The notes beneath the pieces were generated by a model. That model did no database searches. It had not been told where the DNA came from and worked only from the letters and a program-made list of their open reading frames with translations. This document shows, one piece after another, positions 45,866 to 55,175 of a stretch of 64,000 bases of DNA. The position numbers were made by a program, and so were the translations under genes. Where the stretch lies: NCBI GenBank assembly GCA_965205915.1, contig OZ242191.1, positions 248,001 through 312,000 of the forward strand, read 5' to 3'. The stretch is from VXMO01 sp965205915 (GTDB taxonomy: Bacteria > Chloroflexota > Dehalococcoidia > UBA6926). Numbering within the stretch: the first letter of the stretch is position 1; each line of letters begins with the position of its first letter.

Positions 45866-46053
45866 GCGTAGCGCTCATCATGGTCGCCATGTTTAGCGGC
45901 TTCGCCTCCGGTGAAATGGTTATCACCCAGCAGGCCGGATTCGGGCTTGCCGTAGCAGTCTTGCTCAATGCAACCCTGGTGCGTAGTATCCTCGTACCCG
46001 CCAGCATGCAGTTTCTTGGAGAGCGGAACTGGTACTACTGCCATCCTGGTTGA
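45859..46053 (+). pseudogene. C-terminal fragment of an MMPL/RND-type transporter
   Basis: SGVALIMVAMFSGFASGEMV, FGLAVAVLLNATLVRSILVP and ASMQFLGERNWYY are the last membrane helices of MMPL-family lipid exporters, whose full length is over 700 residues. Everything before is missing. It abuts the inverted MpaB-like remnant within a few bases, so both are products of one rearrangement. Confidence 0.8.
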
Positions 46054-46141
46054 ACTGGTTTCCCAGTCTAGAGGTAGAACCGCAAGCAGAATAAAAGCAT
46101 GTATACTCTGTGAAGAGAGCTCTGCGGAGATACTATACACC

Positions 46142-47305
46142 TTGATAATACCGACTGATTATACGGCGGGTTATGCGAAGGCCCGTCTGGTCGACAAAGA
46201 GGCCGCGGACAACTACATCGCTCACACCCAGGTCGGAGACCCCGTCATGGACGCGGTGGTGGAAGAACTGGCGCCGCTGCCGCAGAAGGAGGTCCACCGG
46301 ATTCTTCGCGCCGGGATGGATGAGGATCGAGACGGTATGCGGAACGCCCCGCAGTTGTTGCGCGAATTCTTCCTTGACGCGCCGCAGCCTGACCCGGACT
46401 GGCTTGATCACGACGCTTTCGCGCCGGGCATCCGCGCCTTCCAAAGAAACTCCGTCCTGGTCCTTTCGGCCTTCGTCACCGGCGTGCTGATAGACGGCTT
46501 TTCGACGCTGATAAGCAAGTCGTTCGTGCAGACCGGGCGCATATTCGACAACGGCGTCCGGAGGCTCAGGCAGAACAATCGCCAACAAATGGAGATATTT
46601 TGGCCCGGTGGGCTGGAAAGGTATGGCGACGGGTGGAAGCTGTCTGTCCGGATCCGGTTCGTCCATGCCCAGATTCGGCGGCTGCTGGCACAGACCGAAG
46701 AATGGGAGCACGACGCGTGGGGCGTGCCGGTCAGCGCGGCGCACTTGGGCTATGCGCTAGCCTGTTTCGCCGCACGCACCATAAAACACTCGGAGGCGCT
46801 GGGAGCTCGTTACAGCCCTGAGGAGCGGGCTGGGTTTCATGCTGTCTGGCGCTACACCGGTTATCTCATGGGCATCCCCGAGACCATCCTCTTCACCGAC
46901 GAAAGCCACGCCCTGCACATATACCGGACCGGCTCCATCTGTGAGCCTCCTCCTACCACTGAGGCGATCATCATGACAAATGCTCTGATCAACTCCGCCC
47001 CGCTCGTCGCGGGCATTGAGGATAAGGAGGAACGGGAAAAGCTGGTGAAAGGCGGCATCTATCCCATCTCCCGTGCCCTCATAGGGAACGATCTCGCAGA
47101 TCAACTGAACTTTCCTCGGAACAGATTTCTCTTTGGGCTGTTCTGGTTCCGACTTGACCAGCGCATTCAGAGACTGAAAGCGCGGCTGCGAAAGGAAGGC
47201 CCCAAGAATTTTTCGGCGCTTCTGGCGGCGTCGGCCTATGACGACGCAGGCTTATCGTATCGGCTACCTGATCATGCGCAGGCTGAACGATCAGGCAACT
47301 GGTGA
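46142..47305 (+). CDS. MpaB/Lcp-like oxygenase (DUF2236)
   Basis: About 387 residues from a TTG at 46142 preceded by GGAG; an open extension to 45968 runs through the MMPL fragment and is not credible. The chain has VDKEAADNYIAHTQVGDP at the N-terminus, a central GVLIDGFSTLISKSFVQTGR segment, and the conserved HDAWGVPVSAAHLGYALACF with YTGYLMGIPETILF. DUF2236 includes MpaB-type ER oxygenases and rubber oxygenase Lcp, which bind heme b and cleave carbon-carbon double bonds of isoprenoid chains. Its place beside the squalene genes could link it to an isoprenoid substrate (inference). Confidence 0.8.
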   Translation: MIIPTDYTAGYAKARLVDKEAADNYIAHTQVGDPVMDAVVEELAPLPQKEVHRILRAGMDEDRDGMRNAPQLLREFFLDAPQPDPDWLDHDAFAPGIRAFQRNSVLVLSAFVTGVLIDGFSTLISKSFVQTGRIFDNGVRRLRQNNRQQMEIFWPGGLERYGDGWKLSVRIRFVHAQIRRLLAQTEEWEHDAWGVPVSAAHLGYALACFAARTIKHSEALGARYSPEERAGFHAVWRYTGYLMGIPETILFTDESHALHIYRTGSICEPPPTTEAIIMTNALINSAPLVAGIEDKEEREKLVKGGIYPISRALIGNDLADQLNFPRNRFLFGLFWFRLDQRIQRLKARLRKEGPKNFSALLAASAYDDAGLSYRLPDHAQAERSGNW

Positions 47306-47736
47306 TGGCGAACGCGATGCCGATCACGCTGGCCCGCATCATCGGGGCGTATCTGTTGTTGACGGCGATTGCCGTCTTCGTATTGTTGATCATCACGCCG
47401 CTCATCCACGACGGCTCAGCAGACTACCCCCAATGGCAGATCATGAATTACTTCATGGCGCTCGGCGCGCCTTTGATGCTCGTGCTGACGTTTCTCTATC
47501 GACGACAACTCGACCCTGAAACAACAGACAACTACACCTGCGCCATCGTCAATGGGCTTTTCTACGCCTCCGTTGTCCTCGTTATGTTGTTCTTCTGGCA
47601 GTACTTCTGGCTGCTGAATCCGGACAGTGAGACCGGAGAGGCCGTAACCTCACACATCATCTATTTCCCGTTGGTGGATGCGCTCTACGTGGTGCTGGGT
47701 CTGATCATCGGGGAGCGCCTGCTCAGAAGCACGTGA
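47305..47736 (+). CDS. Four-span membrane protein next to the MpaB-like gene
   Basis: The ATG at 47305 overlaps the previous stop (TGATG), implying translational coupling. The 143-residue protein has four hydrophobic spans: about 8-30 (AYLLLTAIAVFVLLII), 45-63, 83-105 (FYASVVLVMLFFWQYFWLL) and 120-138. No family was recognised. It may anchor or supply electrons to the oxygenase; that is a guess from coupling. Confidence 0.7.
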   Translation: MANAMPITLARIIGAYLLLTAIAVFVLLIITPLIHDGSADYPQWQIMNYFMALGAPLMLVLTFLYRRQLDPETTDNYTCAIVNGLFYASVVLVMLFFWQYFWLLNPDSETGEAVTSHIIYFPLVDALYVVLGLIIGERLLRST

Positions 47737-47766
47737 TAGTAATAGCGAGGCTCGGGCCGTGTGCCC

Positions 47767-49005
47767 CTAAACCCGGCCGGTCAACGCTGTTCGCACAAGC
47801 TGTTTGAGTGGCGGCCGATGGCCATAGACCAGCAAATAACTGCGGAATAGCCGCTGCGCCAATTTCACCGCGACAAACACGGACGCGGCAAGCACGAACA
47901 AGCTCGAGGCGATCTCCGCCGGCCCCATGGCATCCAGCGCCAACCGCGCCAGCGACATCGTGGGCGCCGTGAACGGAATGTAGGTCATCACCTGCGCAAG
48001 CAGGCCGTCCGCATTCTCAATAACTGCAAACGCGAACCAGAATGGCGTGATGGCCGGCATGATCACGATGACGGTAAGCTGTTGTGATTCTCGCTGGGAC
48101 GTTGTGACGGCGCCCAGCGCGGCCATCAGCGCCGCGAAGAACGCGTAGCCGAGCAGGAAGTACGCAACCGCCACCAGGATGAGAGGGATCGGTGGCAGCG
48201 CAAAATTGGGGAAATCATCGACAATCTGCGTCACACCAAGGAGAAGCCCAACGAATGATCCTACCCACACACCCATCTGAATAATTCCCGCCCCGCCCAG
48301 CCCAAGCAGCTTGCCCAGCATCAGCTGATCCGGGCTGACAGTGGAGAGCAGTATCTCCATCACGCGGTTTTCCTTCTCCTCATTCAAACCCTGGAGTAGG
48401 TAGCCCGTGATCGTCAGGATGGAAAAGATGACTGCGAATGCCATGACCATAAAGAAGATGAGAGTCGAAGGGTCAAAATCATCAGCGACGGCCTCGCCCT
48501 CTTCATCCACTTCTATAGTCATAAAGACCGCCGGCATGATGACGCGCCCGGCGCGGTTATCATCCACCATGCCCCCCACAAGGTTTGCGCGCAGAAAATC
48601 CCTAAACACCGACCGACCGCTGCCACTATCCACGTTCAATCCGTCGGCGCTCTTGGCAATCTCGCGAACGGAGCCCGTTGTCAGGTAATTCGGCAAGATG
48701 ACGTAGGCAACATCCACGTCACCCGCTGCCACCGCCGCCCGCGCATCTATCTCGTTGACGTACGGCGTAAACGTCGTCCCCCCCAACCGCTCATAGCCGG
48801 TAATGACGCCCGCGGTATCCACATACCCGGCCGTTCTCGTCTCGGGCGCCTGATCCGGGTCATCGCCGGTCACCGCGACAAAGACTGCAATGCCGATGAA
48901 CATGAGCAGGATTGACACGGGCACGAGCGCGGTCATGACGCGAAAGCTGGTGCGGGACAACATCGTGGTCAGTTCGTGCCGCGCGACGATGAGAGACTTA
49001 TTCAT
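47767..49005 (-). CDS. ABC-2 type exporter permease (NatB/YhaP-like)
   Basis: The 412-residue protein has one N-terminal span (TALVPVSILLMFIGIAVFVA), a large extracellular domain, then five spans in the second half, with the ABC-2 motif LLQGLNEEKENRVMEILLST just before 240. This is the NatB/YhaP layout for sodium or small-molecule efflux; substrate cannot be told from sequence. The start overlaps the ATPase stop by four bases. Confidence 0.9.
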   Translation of the reverse strand: MNKSLIVARHELTTMLSRTSFRVMTALVPVSILLMFIGIAVFVAVTGDDPDQAPETRTAGYVDTAGVITGYERLGGTTFTPYVNEIDARAAVAAGDVDVAYVILPNYLTTGSVREIAKSADGLNVDSGSGRSVFRDFLRANLVGGMVDDNRAGRVIMPAVFMTIEVDEEGEAVADDFDPSTLIFFMVMAFAVIFSILTITGYLLQGLNEEKENRVMEILLSTVSPDQLMLGKLLGLGGAGIIQMGVWVGSFVGLLLGVTQIVDDFPNFALPPIPLILVAVAYFLLGYAFFAALMAALGAVTTSQRESQQLTVIVIMPAITPFWFAFAVIENADGLLAQVMTYIPFTAPTMSLARLALDAMGPAEIASSLFVLAASVFVAVKLAQRLFRSYLLVYGHRPPLKQLVRTALTGRV

Positions 49006-49964
49006 CGGTCGCCCCCGGTAGCTCGCCGCCCCTGCACTTCCCGAATGAAGATGTCTTCCAGGCTTGGCAGCGCGATCTCAAAGCGTTCAATGCGCATTCC
49101 GGCACCGAGCAACTGCGTGAGGATTTGTTCCGCCGTCGTTCCAATTCCGAGCCGGATAGTGATGATCTCCCCAGCCCGTTCGACGGCCGCCGCGCCTGCG
49201 ATGGAATCCGGCAGCGCGTCCGGCGACTCAATACGCACGGAGTCGCCGCGATAGCGCCGCCGCAACTCAGACGGCGCCCCCTCGAGCGCCATTTCCCCGC
49301 CGTCGATCATCAGCACGCGATCCGAAAGCTCCTCCACATCACCCATCTGATGCGTCGAGAAGATGACGGCCGCGCCTCGTTGCTTTTCCTCCACCACAAG
49401 CTCTTTCATGCGGCGGGCGTTGACCGGATCCAGACCGGAGAACGGCTCATCAAGTACCAGGATGTCCGGCCGATGCAGCAGCGTCGCCGCGAATTGCACA
49501 AGCTGTGTCATTCCGCGACTCAACTCGCGGACTTTCTTGTTCGCGTGCTCAGAGAGTCCGACGGTTTCCAACATTTCGTGGGCACGGATCGCGGCCTCGC
49601 GGCGTCCCATGCCCTTGAGTTGCCCCAGGTATTCGAGAACAACCGTTAGCTTCAGGCCTTCATACAGCCCACGCTCTTCAGGGAGATAGCCGATGCGATC
49701 CTGTGTCTCTTCAGTTAGCGGCCCGCCAAGTGCGCGCGCCTCTCCCTCATTGGGAGTGAGGATGCCAAGCATCATGCGAATCGTGGTTGTCTTGCCGGCG
49801 CCATTCGGCCCGACGAGTCCCACAACCTCGCCGTGATTGACGTGCAGGGATACGCCGCGGACGACTTCCCTGCCACCGAATTGCTTGCGCAGCCGACGCG
49901 CCTCCAGGGCAGGAGCATTGCTCGTCAGCTCCGTCGAATAGAAAGGTTCGTCTATTGCCATCAA
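49002..49964 (-). CDS. ABC transporter ATP-binding protein (NatA/YhaQ-like)
   Basis: The 320-residue ATPase has Walker A GPNGAGKTTTIRMM, a Q-loop near IGYLPEERGLYEGLK, signature LSRGMTQLVQ and Walker B ILVLDEPFSGLDPVNARRM, then an H-loop in FSTHQM. A C-terminal extension (about 220-320) of DUF4162 type follows, ending EVQGRRATGG. It forms one exporter with the permease overlapping downstream. Start is MMAID; the second ATG is equally possible. Confidence 0.93.
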   Translation of the reverse strand: MMAIDEPFYSTELTSNAPALEARRLRKQFGGREVVRGVSLHVNHGEVVGLVGPNGAGKTTTIRMMLGILTPNEGEARALGGPLTEETQDRIGYLPEERGLYEGLKLTVVLEYLGQLKGMGRREAAIRAHEMLETVGLSEHANKKVRELSRGMTQLVQFAATLLHRPDILVLDEPFSGLDPVNARRMKELVVEEKQRGAAVIFSTHQMGDVEELSDRVLMIDGGEMALEGAPSELRRRYRGDSVRIESPDALPDSIAGAAAVERAGEIITIRLGIGTTAEQILTQLLGAGMRIERFEIALPSLEDIFIREVQGRRATGGDR

Positions 49965-50049
49965 TGCCAGTATAGGCGAACGACCTCATCATCCCCGCGC
50001 CCTACCTCAACCCCGCGCCTTTCCAGTATCCCCCGCGCCCTTCCCGTAT

Positions 50050-50067
50050 CCCCCGCGTAGGCGGGGG
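50050..50067. repeat. Small palindromic repeat CCCCCGC-GTAG-GCGGGGG, copy 1
   Basis: A perfect 7-base-pair stem with a 4-base loop lies between the GDPD gene end and the ABC ATPase start. The preceding bases repeat parts of it (TATCCCCCGCG occurs twice, near 50026 and 50047). The same element recurs at 50994-51011. Confidence 0.65.
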
Positions 50068-50101
50068 GCATCCCCGCCCAGAAGCGGCCTAACCAACGGC
50101 T

Positions 50102-50875
50102 CTAGGTTGTTCCGGACACGACTGGCAGATTCATCGTCCCTATCTGCTCGACCCATCGGGGATCGTCCAGCGTCAGGGTTGTGCAATCTAGCGCCACCAG
50201 CGCGCGCGCTGCCGCGAGTGTCTTGATCCCGTATGCTCGCACGTCGATGCCCAGCGATGCTGCCTGTGCCACCAACTCGGCACTCACTTCCGGCGCATTC
50301 ACCGCCAGTTCCGGGACTCCGAGTATCGCCGCCTCAACGACCGCCGCGCTGTTCAGCGTTCCGTACTTCGTTCCGATAGTCCAACTGATTCGCAGGTCCG
50401 GCGCGTGGCTCTGAACCCTTCTGAGCTGCCCCAGGTTCGATCCCGTCACCCACACTCGGCTGGCCCTGCCCGACTCCGCCACCACTCGTCCCGCTGCGTC
50501 TGCGAGAATGGCGCACTTTTCCTTGAGGTCGATGTAGATGTCGTGATCTCCGCCGAACCCCGCCAGGAGTTCGCTTAGTTGCGGCACTCCCAGTTCCCTG
50601 AGTTCCGTGGTCGTCATGCGCGCCACCACGCCCGGATGGCCGTAAGTCCGTTCAAGCGTGCGATCGTGGATGATCGGGACTCCAAAGTCCGCAGCGAGCC
50701 GCACATCGGTCTCGATTGCCGGAACTCCATATTCGGCTGCTCTGGTGAAAGCCTCGATGGAGTTCTCCTGTGCCAGCGCCCTTGCGCCCCGGTGGGCAAC
50801 GGCCCTGATCACCTTGGAAGTATCCGTGGTAGAGGAATGATATTCGATATCCATATAACTACAATGCCACGACAT
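50102..50875 (-). CDS. Glycerophosphodiester phosphodiesterase family protein
   Basis: The 257-residue protein has the GDPD active-site motifs AHRGARALAQENSIEAF (His of HR), AIETDVRLAADFGVPIIHD (E-x-D and H-D) and later YIDLKEK. These enzymes hydrolyse glycerophosphodiesters to glycerol-3-phosphate and an alcohol with a divalent metal. No signal peptide, so a cytoplasmic role is likely. The start may be ATG 50854, 21 bases further in; neither has a ribosome site. Confidence 0.88.
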   Translation of the reverse strand: MSWHCSYMDIEYHSSTTDTSKVIRAVAHRGARALAQENSIEAFTRAAEYGVPAIETDVRLAADFGVPIIHDRTLERTYGHPGVVARMTTTELRELGVPQLSELLAGFGGDHDIYIDLKEKCAILADAAGRVVAESGRASRVWVTGSNLGQLRRVQSHAPDLRISWTIGTKYGTLNSAAVVEAAILGVPELAVNAPEVSAELVAQAASLGIDVRAYGIKTLAAARALVALDCTTLTLDDPRWVEQIGTMNLPVVSGTT

Positions 50876-50993
50876 TGCGACATAGAAGTTAAGCAGGAGT
50901 TAAGGTCATGTGTGATGGTGGTAAAGATTCCACGGGCCGATCCGCCAATGTCATTCGCCACCCCCGCTCATCCTCTCCGAGCATTATCCGAAT

Positions 50994-51011
50994 CCCCCGC
51001 GAAGGCGGGGG
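50994..51011. repeat. Small palindromic repeat CCCCCGC-GAAG-GCGGGGG, copy 2
   Basis: Same stem as 50050-50067 with loop GAAG, followed by CCCACGCC. It lies upstream of both the leftward GDPD gene and the rightward PD40 genes, so it is not simply a terminator; an interspersed repeat is more likely. Confidence 0.65.
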
Positions 51012-51079
51012 CCCACGCCCCCCACATGACGGCGCCCCACGACCCTAGTTATCCGAGGTATATTGAATTCCTAAACTAA

Positions 51080-51346
51080 TTGCCTACACTTAGGGCTATG
51101 AGGCTCTTGTATCCAGGCTCTACGTTGATTGCCCACACGATGTGCCGGTATGGCCGGGAAGGGATTCGTTATGAAGAAGGGATCTGGGGCGGCTTTGGCT
51201 TGGAATACGAGATCGAAGGCGTCGGCATTGATGGTGGCGAACCCAAACGATTGACCAGGAACGACCTCTTCGACAGTTTTTCGGACTGTTGGCCGCATCC
51301 GTTTGACATCATGGCAGTTTTTGCTCTCTATCAGACCAGCAGCTAG
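51080..51346 (+). pseudogene. Fragment of a PD40/TolB-like beta-propeller protein
   Basis: The 88-residue frame contains STLIAHTMCRYGREGIRYEE and YEIEGVGIDGGEPKRLTRND, which parallel CEYKRDEPLRDYW and YEIAAVNLDGSEHERLTRTE in the intact protein at 51365. It has neither signal peptide nor the following WSPDG blades. It is a leftover of a duplicated neighbour. Confidence 0.55.
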
Positions 51347-51364
51347 GTGTAGGAGAGATCGAAA

Positions 51365-52678
51365 ATGCGCTGGGGAATACTGGCCGTAAGCACATCGTTT
51401 GTGCTAGTCATTTTGTTCCTGGCGGCTTGGGGGCTATGGGGCAGGGCAGACAACTCCAACGTGCTGCCGGAAGGTCGTCCGACCAATGGATATGGCGCGG
51501 ACCCTTGCGGCCCATCCTGGCGGTCGTTTGATGAGGGCATCATTTATGAGCATTTTATCTTGTGGACCGATGACGGGTCTCATTTGGTTCTGGATATCGA
51601 TGACATCATCTGGACTTTGGATATCAATACGGGCCTGTCAGGACAGGTCGCCGATGTAGATTTCGATTATCGGTCTCTTGACAGTGACACAATTCACAGA
51701 TTCATATACGGGTTCCACGCGAGTCTCCGCCCTGGCGACAACCGGATCGCCTATTCCACATGTGAATACAAGCGAGACGAACCGCTACGTGACTACTGGG
51801 GAGACATCTATATGTATAGCGAGGGGTACGAGATTGCGGCCGTCAATCTCGACGGATCTGAGCACGAACGCCTGACAAGAACTGAGCATCTGGACCACTA
51901 TCCTGTCTGGTCGCCTGATGGTTCACAGATTGCTCTGATAGTTCACTTGCCGGCCAGTGGACTGGGTGTGGATAGCTACGATTACCCACCTCTGGGGTTA
52001 CAAGAAGGAATGAAGCTTGCCATAATGCCTGGCGATTCAGTGATTACTGATCAAAAAGGAATCAGTTGGAGTTGGCCTACAAGCGAGGTCGCTCTTTATC
52101 CACCAGTGTGGTCTCCTGATAGCCAGCACCTAGCATACCTCGCCCACGTGCCGAGTAGTGTCTATCCCTTCGTAGACCTCGTCCTTCACACCATAGATAT
52201 AGACGATACAGGACACATCACCCGCATTGGAGAAACCACAGCCCTGCCAACGTGGTCTCCAGATGGCGAAGAGTTATGCTTTGCTGCCTTCGAAAGAAAC
52301 GGAGCAGTTATCTATCTCGTCAAGCCCGATGGCTCAGACAAGCGCGAACTCTGGCGCGCCGGGCCCGACGATCGCTCTAGTCCCATCTCACAGGTTTCGT
52401 GGTCGCCCGATGGTTCGGAGATTCTCGTCATCTCCGAAAGGACGTACCTGCTGGACCTTGAAACTGGTGAACTTCGGCGTTTGGAGGGCATCCCGGCGGA
52501 CTATGACGGAGTCCGTCCAGCCGCCTGGTCGCCGGACGGATCACGCATTGCTATCTACAACCCTGACCTTGGCCTCATCACGATATCGCCGGATGGATCA
52601 GACCTGCGAGTCCTCCTTGAAATTGACGCCGATGGGCAACCCCGGCTGTTAACTCCAACTGCTATCGCCTCTCCGTGA
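51365..52678 (+). CDS. PD40/TolB-like beta-propeller protein, membrane-anchored
   Basis: The 437-residue protein starts after AGGAGAG. Residues 6-27 (LAVSTSFVLVILFLAAWGLW) form a signal anchor, followed by repeated PD40 blades with VWSPDGSQIAL, VWSPDSQHLAYL, TWSPDGEELCF, SWSPDGSEIL and AWSPDGSRIAIY. Such propellers bind proteins or ligands on the outer face of the membrane; the partner is unknown. The fragment directly upstream is a decayed paralogue. Confidence 0.8.
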   Translation: MRWGILAVSTSFVLVILFLAAWGLWGRADNSNVLPEGRPTNGYGADPCGPSWRSFDEGIIYEHFILWTDDGSHLVLDIDDIIWTLDINTGLSGQVADVDFDYRSLDSDTIHRFIYGFHASLRPGDNRIAYSTCEYKRDEPLRDYWGDIYMYSEGYEIAAVNLDGSEHERLTRTEHLDHYPVWSPDGSQIALIVHLPASGLGVDSYDYPPLGLQEGMKLAIMPGDSVITDQKGISWSWPTSEVALYPPVWSPDSQHLAYLAHVPSSVYPFVDLVLHTIDIDDTGHITRIGETTALPTWSPDGEELCFAAFERNGAVIYLVKPDGSDKRELWRAGPDDRSSPISQVSWSPDGSEILVISERTYLLDLETGELRRLEGIPADYDGVRPAAWSPDGSRIAIYNPDLGLITISPDGSDLRVLLEIDADGQPRLLTPTAIASP

Positions 52679-52779
52679 AAGCGATAGTCCAGAAGCCGTC
52701 CAAGGGGCGGCCACTATCCGCTCTCTCGTGCTACATTTGAGGCACGGGGGCACATCCCCGACGGGGAGAGGGGTAGCGG

Positions 52780-53565
52780 ATGCACGGCGTGGAGCCGCAG
52801 GTTTTCCTTATTGGCGAGACACGGCTCGTGCCGGAGGGCTTGCAGGCCTATCTTGAGCACGTCGGCGCGCCGGGGTGGTCTACGGACGCATCCACGGACG
52901 TCGAGGGACTCGCCGAGTTCATGGGGCGTCTCTGTTATCGCAGCTTTGAGCCCGGCCTGAACCCCAACGTCACCCGTGTCCGCCCCAACAACGCCGCCCA
53001 CCTCAAGAACATCATCGCTACGGGCCACGGCTCCGTCCTTGAGCACAGCGTCCTCAACTTTGCCATCAGCGGTGTGAGCCGCGTGTTCACGCATGAGCTT
53101 GTCCGACACCGCGCCGGCACCGCCGTCTCGCAGGAGAGCCTGCGTTTCGTCCGCCTCGACGATCTCGGCATGTGGGCGCCCACGGCTGTCCGTGAGGACG
53201 AACACATCATGGAGGTCTTCGTCGATACTTTCCAGAAGCTGGAAGAGCTACAGAAGATGATGGCGGAGCACTACCAGCTTGATGAGGATGGCGCGCAGTT
53301 CTCTCGCAAGAAGGAGATCACGTCCGCCATGCGCCGCATCGCGCCCATCGGCGTCGCGACGAGCATCGGCTGGAGCACAAACATCCGCGCCCTCCGTCAC
53401 ATCCTTGAGGCGCGCACGGATCCAAGCTCAGAGGAGGAGATACGCCTCGTCTTCGGCAAGGTCGGCGAGATCGCCCGCGAACGCTACCCCGTCCTCTTCT
53501 CCGACTACGAAATCGAAATGGTCAACAACCTGCCCTGGTACAAGACGACGCACGAAAAAGTCTAA
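52780..53565 (+). CDS. thyX: FAD-dependent thymidylate synthase ThyX
   Basis: The 261-residue protein contains the ThyX signature RHRAGTAVSQESLR with RHRx7S and the surrounding FTHELVRHR, plus GHGSVLEHSVLNFAISGVSR. It methylates dUMP to dTMP using methylenetetrahydrofolate and FAD, replacing ThyA. The ATG follows GGGGAGAGGGGTAGCGG. A TGCTACATT extended -10-like box lies near 52730. Length is normal. Confidence 0.96.
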   Translation: MHGVEPQVFLIGETRLVPEGLQAYLEHVGAPGWSTDASTDVEGLAEFMGRLCYRSFEPGLNPNVTRVRPNNAAHLKNIIATGHGSVLEHSVLNFAISGVSRVFTHELVRHRAGTAVSQESLRFVRLDDLGMWAPTAVREDEHIMEVFVDTFQKLEELQKMMAEHYQLDEDGAQFSRKKEITSAMRRIAPIGVATSIGWSTNIRALRHILEARTDPSSEEEIRLVFGKVGEIARERYPVLFSDYEIEMVNNLPWYKTTHEKV

Positions 53566-53607
53566 CCTACGGCAGGACAGGCAGTCAGGGAGACACGAGG
53601 AAAACGC

Positions 53608-54135
53608 ATGAATACCGGAGACATTGCAATCGACCACTTTGGGCGCGTTCGGCGGCTGCTCGCCATGTCCATCGAGGGGCTGTCCGTCGAGCAATTGATG
53701 AAGCAGCCAGATGAAGAATCCAACCCGCTCGGTTGGATCGGCTGGCATTTGGCACGCATCCAGGATCACGCCCTCTCCAACCTCGCCGACCGTGAGCAGG
53801 CGTGGATTGCGAACGGCTGGCATGGGCGATTCGGCATGGCGGCGGAGCCGGAAAACACCGGCACAGGCCACTCAATGGACGAGGTGCGCGCCTTTCAATC
53901 GCCGGAATCCTCACTCATCATCGAGTACTACGATGCCGTCTATGTCCGCACGCAGGAGTACCTCAACACCATCACGCCGGAGGAACTCGACCGCGTGCTG
54001 AACGAGCCGCGATGGGATCCGATGCCATCGGTCGGAGTGCGTCTCGTCAGCGTCATGCACGATAATTCAGTCCACGCGGGTGAGATGGCCTATCTCAAGG
54101 GGCTGCTTGAGCGAAGAAAGTGGTTCCCCGCCTAA
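53608..54135 (+). CDS. DinB-like four-helix protein
   Basis: The 175-residue protein has the DinB/YfiT superfamily layout: a first helix with HFGRVRRLLAMSIEGLSVEQ, then NPLGWIGWHLARIQDHALSN with its metal-binding His, and SVMHDNSVHAGEMAYLKGLL with two further His. Members are metal-binding proteins, some of them thiol transferases using bacillithiol or mycothiol. Function here is unknown. It follows thyX by 42 bases and may be co-transcribed. Confidence 0.8.
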   Translation: MNTGDIAIDHFGRVRRLLAMSIEGLSVEQLMKQPDEESNPLGWIGWHLARIQDHALSNLADREQAWIANGWHGRFGMAAEPENTGTGHSMDEVRAFQSPESSLIIEYYDAVYVRTQEYLNTITPEELDRVLNEPRWDPMPSVGVRLVSVMHDNSVHAGEMAYLKGLLERRKWFPA

Positions 54136-54180
54136 CAGCCGGCCCCACATTGCAGAGAACGAAACACACCGGGAGGTCCT

Positions 54181-55062
54181 GTGCCTGAAGTCATAGCACG
54201 CGAACAATCCGAGGGACGGACAAGCCTGTTTGTCACCGTTGACGGCGTCCAATTCCACGCGCTCGATTGGGGAGGCGACGGCCCGCCGCTCCTTTTGGTT
54301 CACGGAGGGCGGCGCACCGGACGCAGCTGGAACGCGGTCTCCCGGCGGCTGCGTGACGATTTCCGCGTCATTGCGCTGGACACGCGGGGGCATGGCGAAT
54401 CGGACGCGCCTGAAACCGGCTACCGGGCCACGGAGGGCGCGCGTGACCTGGCCGGCATCGTGGAGGTGCTTGACCTCCCGCCTCACTACATCCTGTCCCA
54501 CTCATACGGCGGGGCGATAAGCGGCCTCTACGCCACCAACCACCCGGACCGCGTGCTTGGCATGGTTATGGTTGAGCCCGTGCCGGAAGGCCCTGCTCAC
54601 TGGGTGCGCGTCAACGTCCTCAATGAAGACCTGACCGAGAAGCCCGGCCCCGGCCGCCGCAACTCATGGAGCTCGCTGGACGACCTCAAGAGCCGGCTAC
54701 AGAACAACAACATGACCAGCGTGTGGACGCCGGAGGCGCTGGAGGATGTGCTCAAGGAAGAGACCATCGTCTTACCGGACGGGCGCGCGGAGGCTGCGTG
54801 GAGCCTCAACGCCTACAACATGGACGAGTTGGCGACGGATCATTTCCTGCTCATCGACGGCGCAGACCGCCTGACGATGCCGATCCTCGTCGTGGTGGCT
54901 GCGGAGAACAACCTGCTGGAATCCCACCAACGGCCACTGGCAGAGGCCCTGCCGCACGGCGAGTTCCTCGTCATGCCGGACGTCGGCCACGCCATCTACA
55001 TGCAAGTCCCGGACGAAACGGCCAACATCGCGCGCCGCTTCTTGCTAGCGAGTAGGGACTAG
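54181..55062 (+). CDS. Alpha/beta-fold hydrolase
   Basis: GTG start at 54181 after GGGAGG. The 293-residue protein has the oxyanion region LLLVHGGRRTGRSW, the nucleophile elbow LSHSYGGAISG (Ser near 102), an acid in VVVAAENNLLESH and the final His in MPDVGHAIYM. A complete catalytic triad suggests hydrolysis of an ester, amide or similar bond; the substrate cannot be told. Confidence 0.88.
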   Translation: MPEVIAREQSEGRTSLFVTVDGVQFHALDWGGDGPPLLLVHGGRRTGRSWNAVSRRLRDDFRVIALDTRGHGESDAPETGYRATEGARDLAGIVEVLDLPPHYILSHSYGGAISGLYATNHPDRVLGMVMVEPVPEGPAHWVRVNVLNEDLTEKPGPGRRNSWSSLDDLKSRLQNNNMTSVWTPEALEDVLKEETIVLPDGRAEAAWSLNAYNMDELATDHFLLIDGADRLTMPILVVVAAENNLLESHQRPLAEALPHGEFLVMPDVGHAIYMQVPDETANIARRFLLASRD

Positions 55063-55175
55063 AGGCCCTCTGCCCGTCCTACTCCCCGCCTGCAAGTTCC
55101 CGGAGTGCCTCGGGTTGGCCTACGTCCCGCGTGAGGTGCTAACCAAAGAGCGCGGCGATGAGCAGGAAGTGTTTC

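Noticed and set aside
45223..46140. 305-residue minus frame from hpnE to upstream of the MpaB-like gene
   Set aside because: It is an accidental join of hpnE antisense, the MpaB-like remnant and MMPL antisense.
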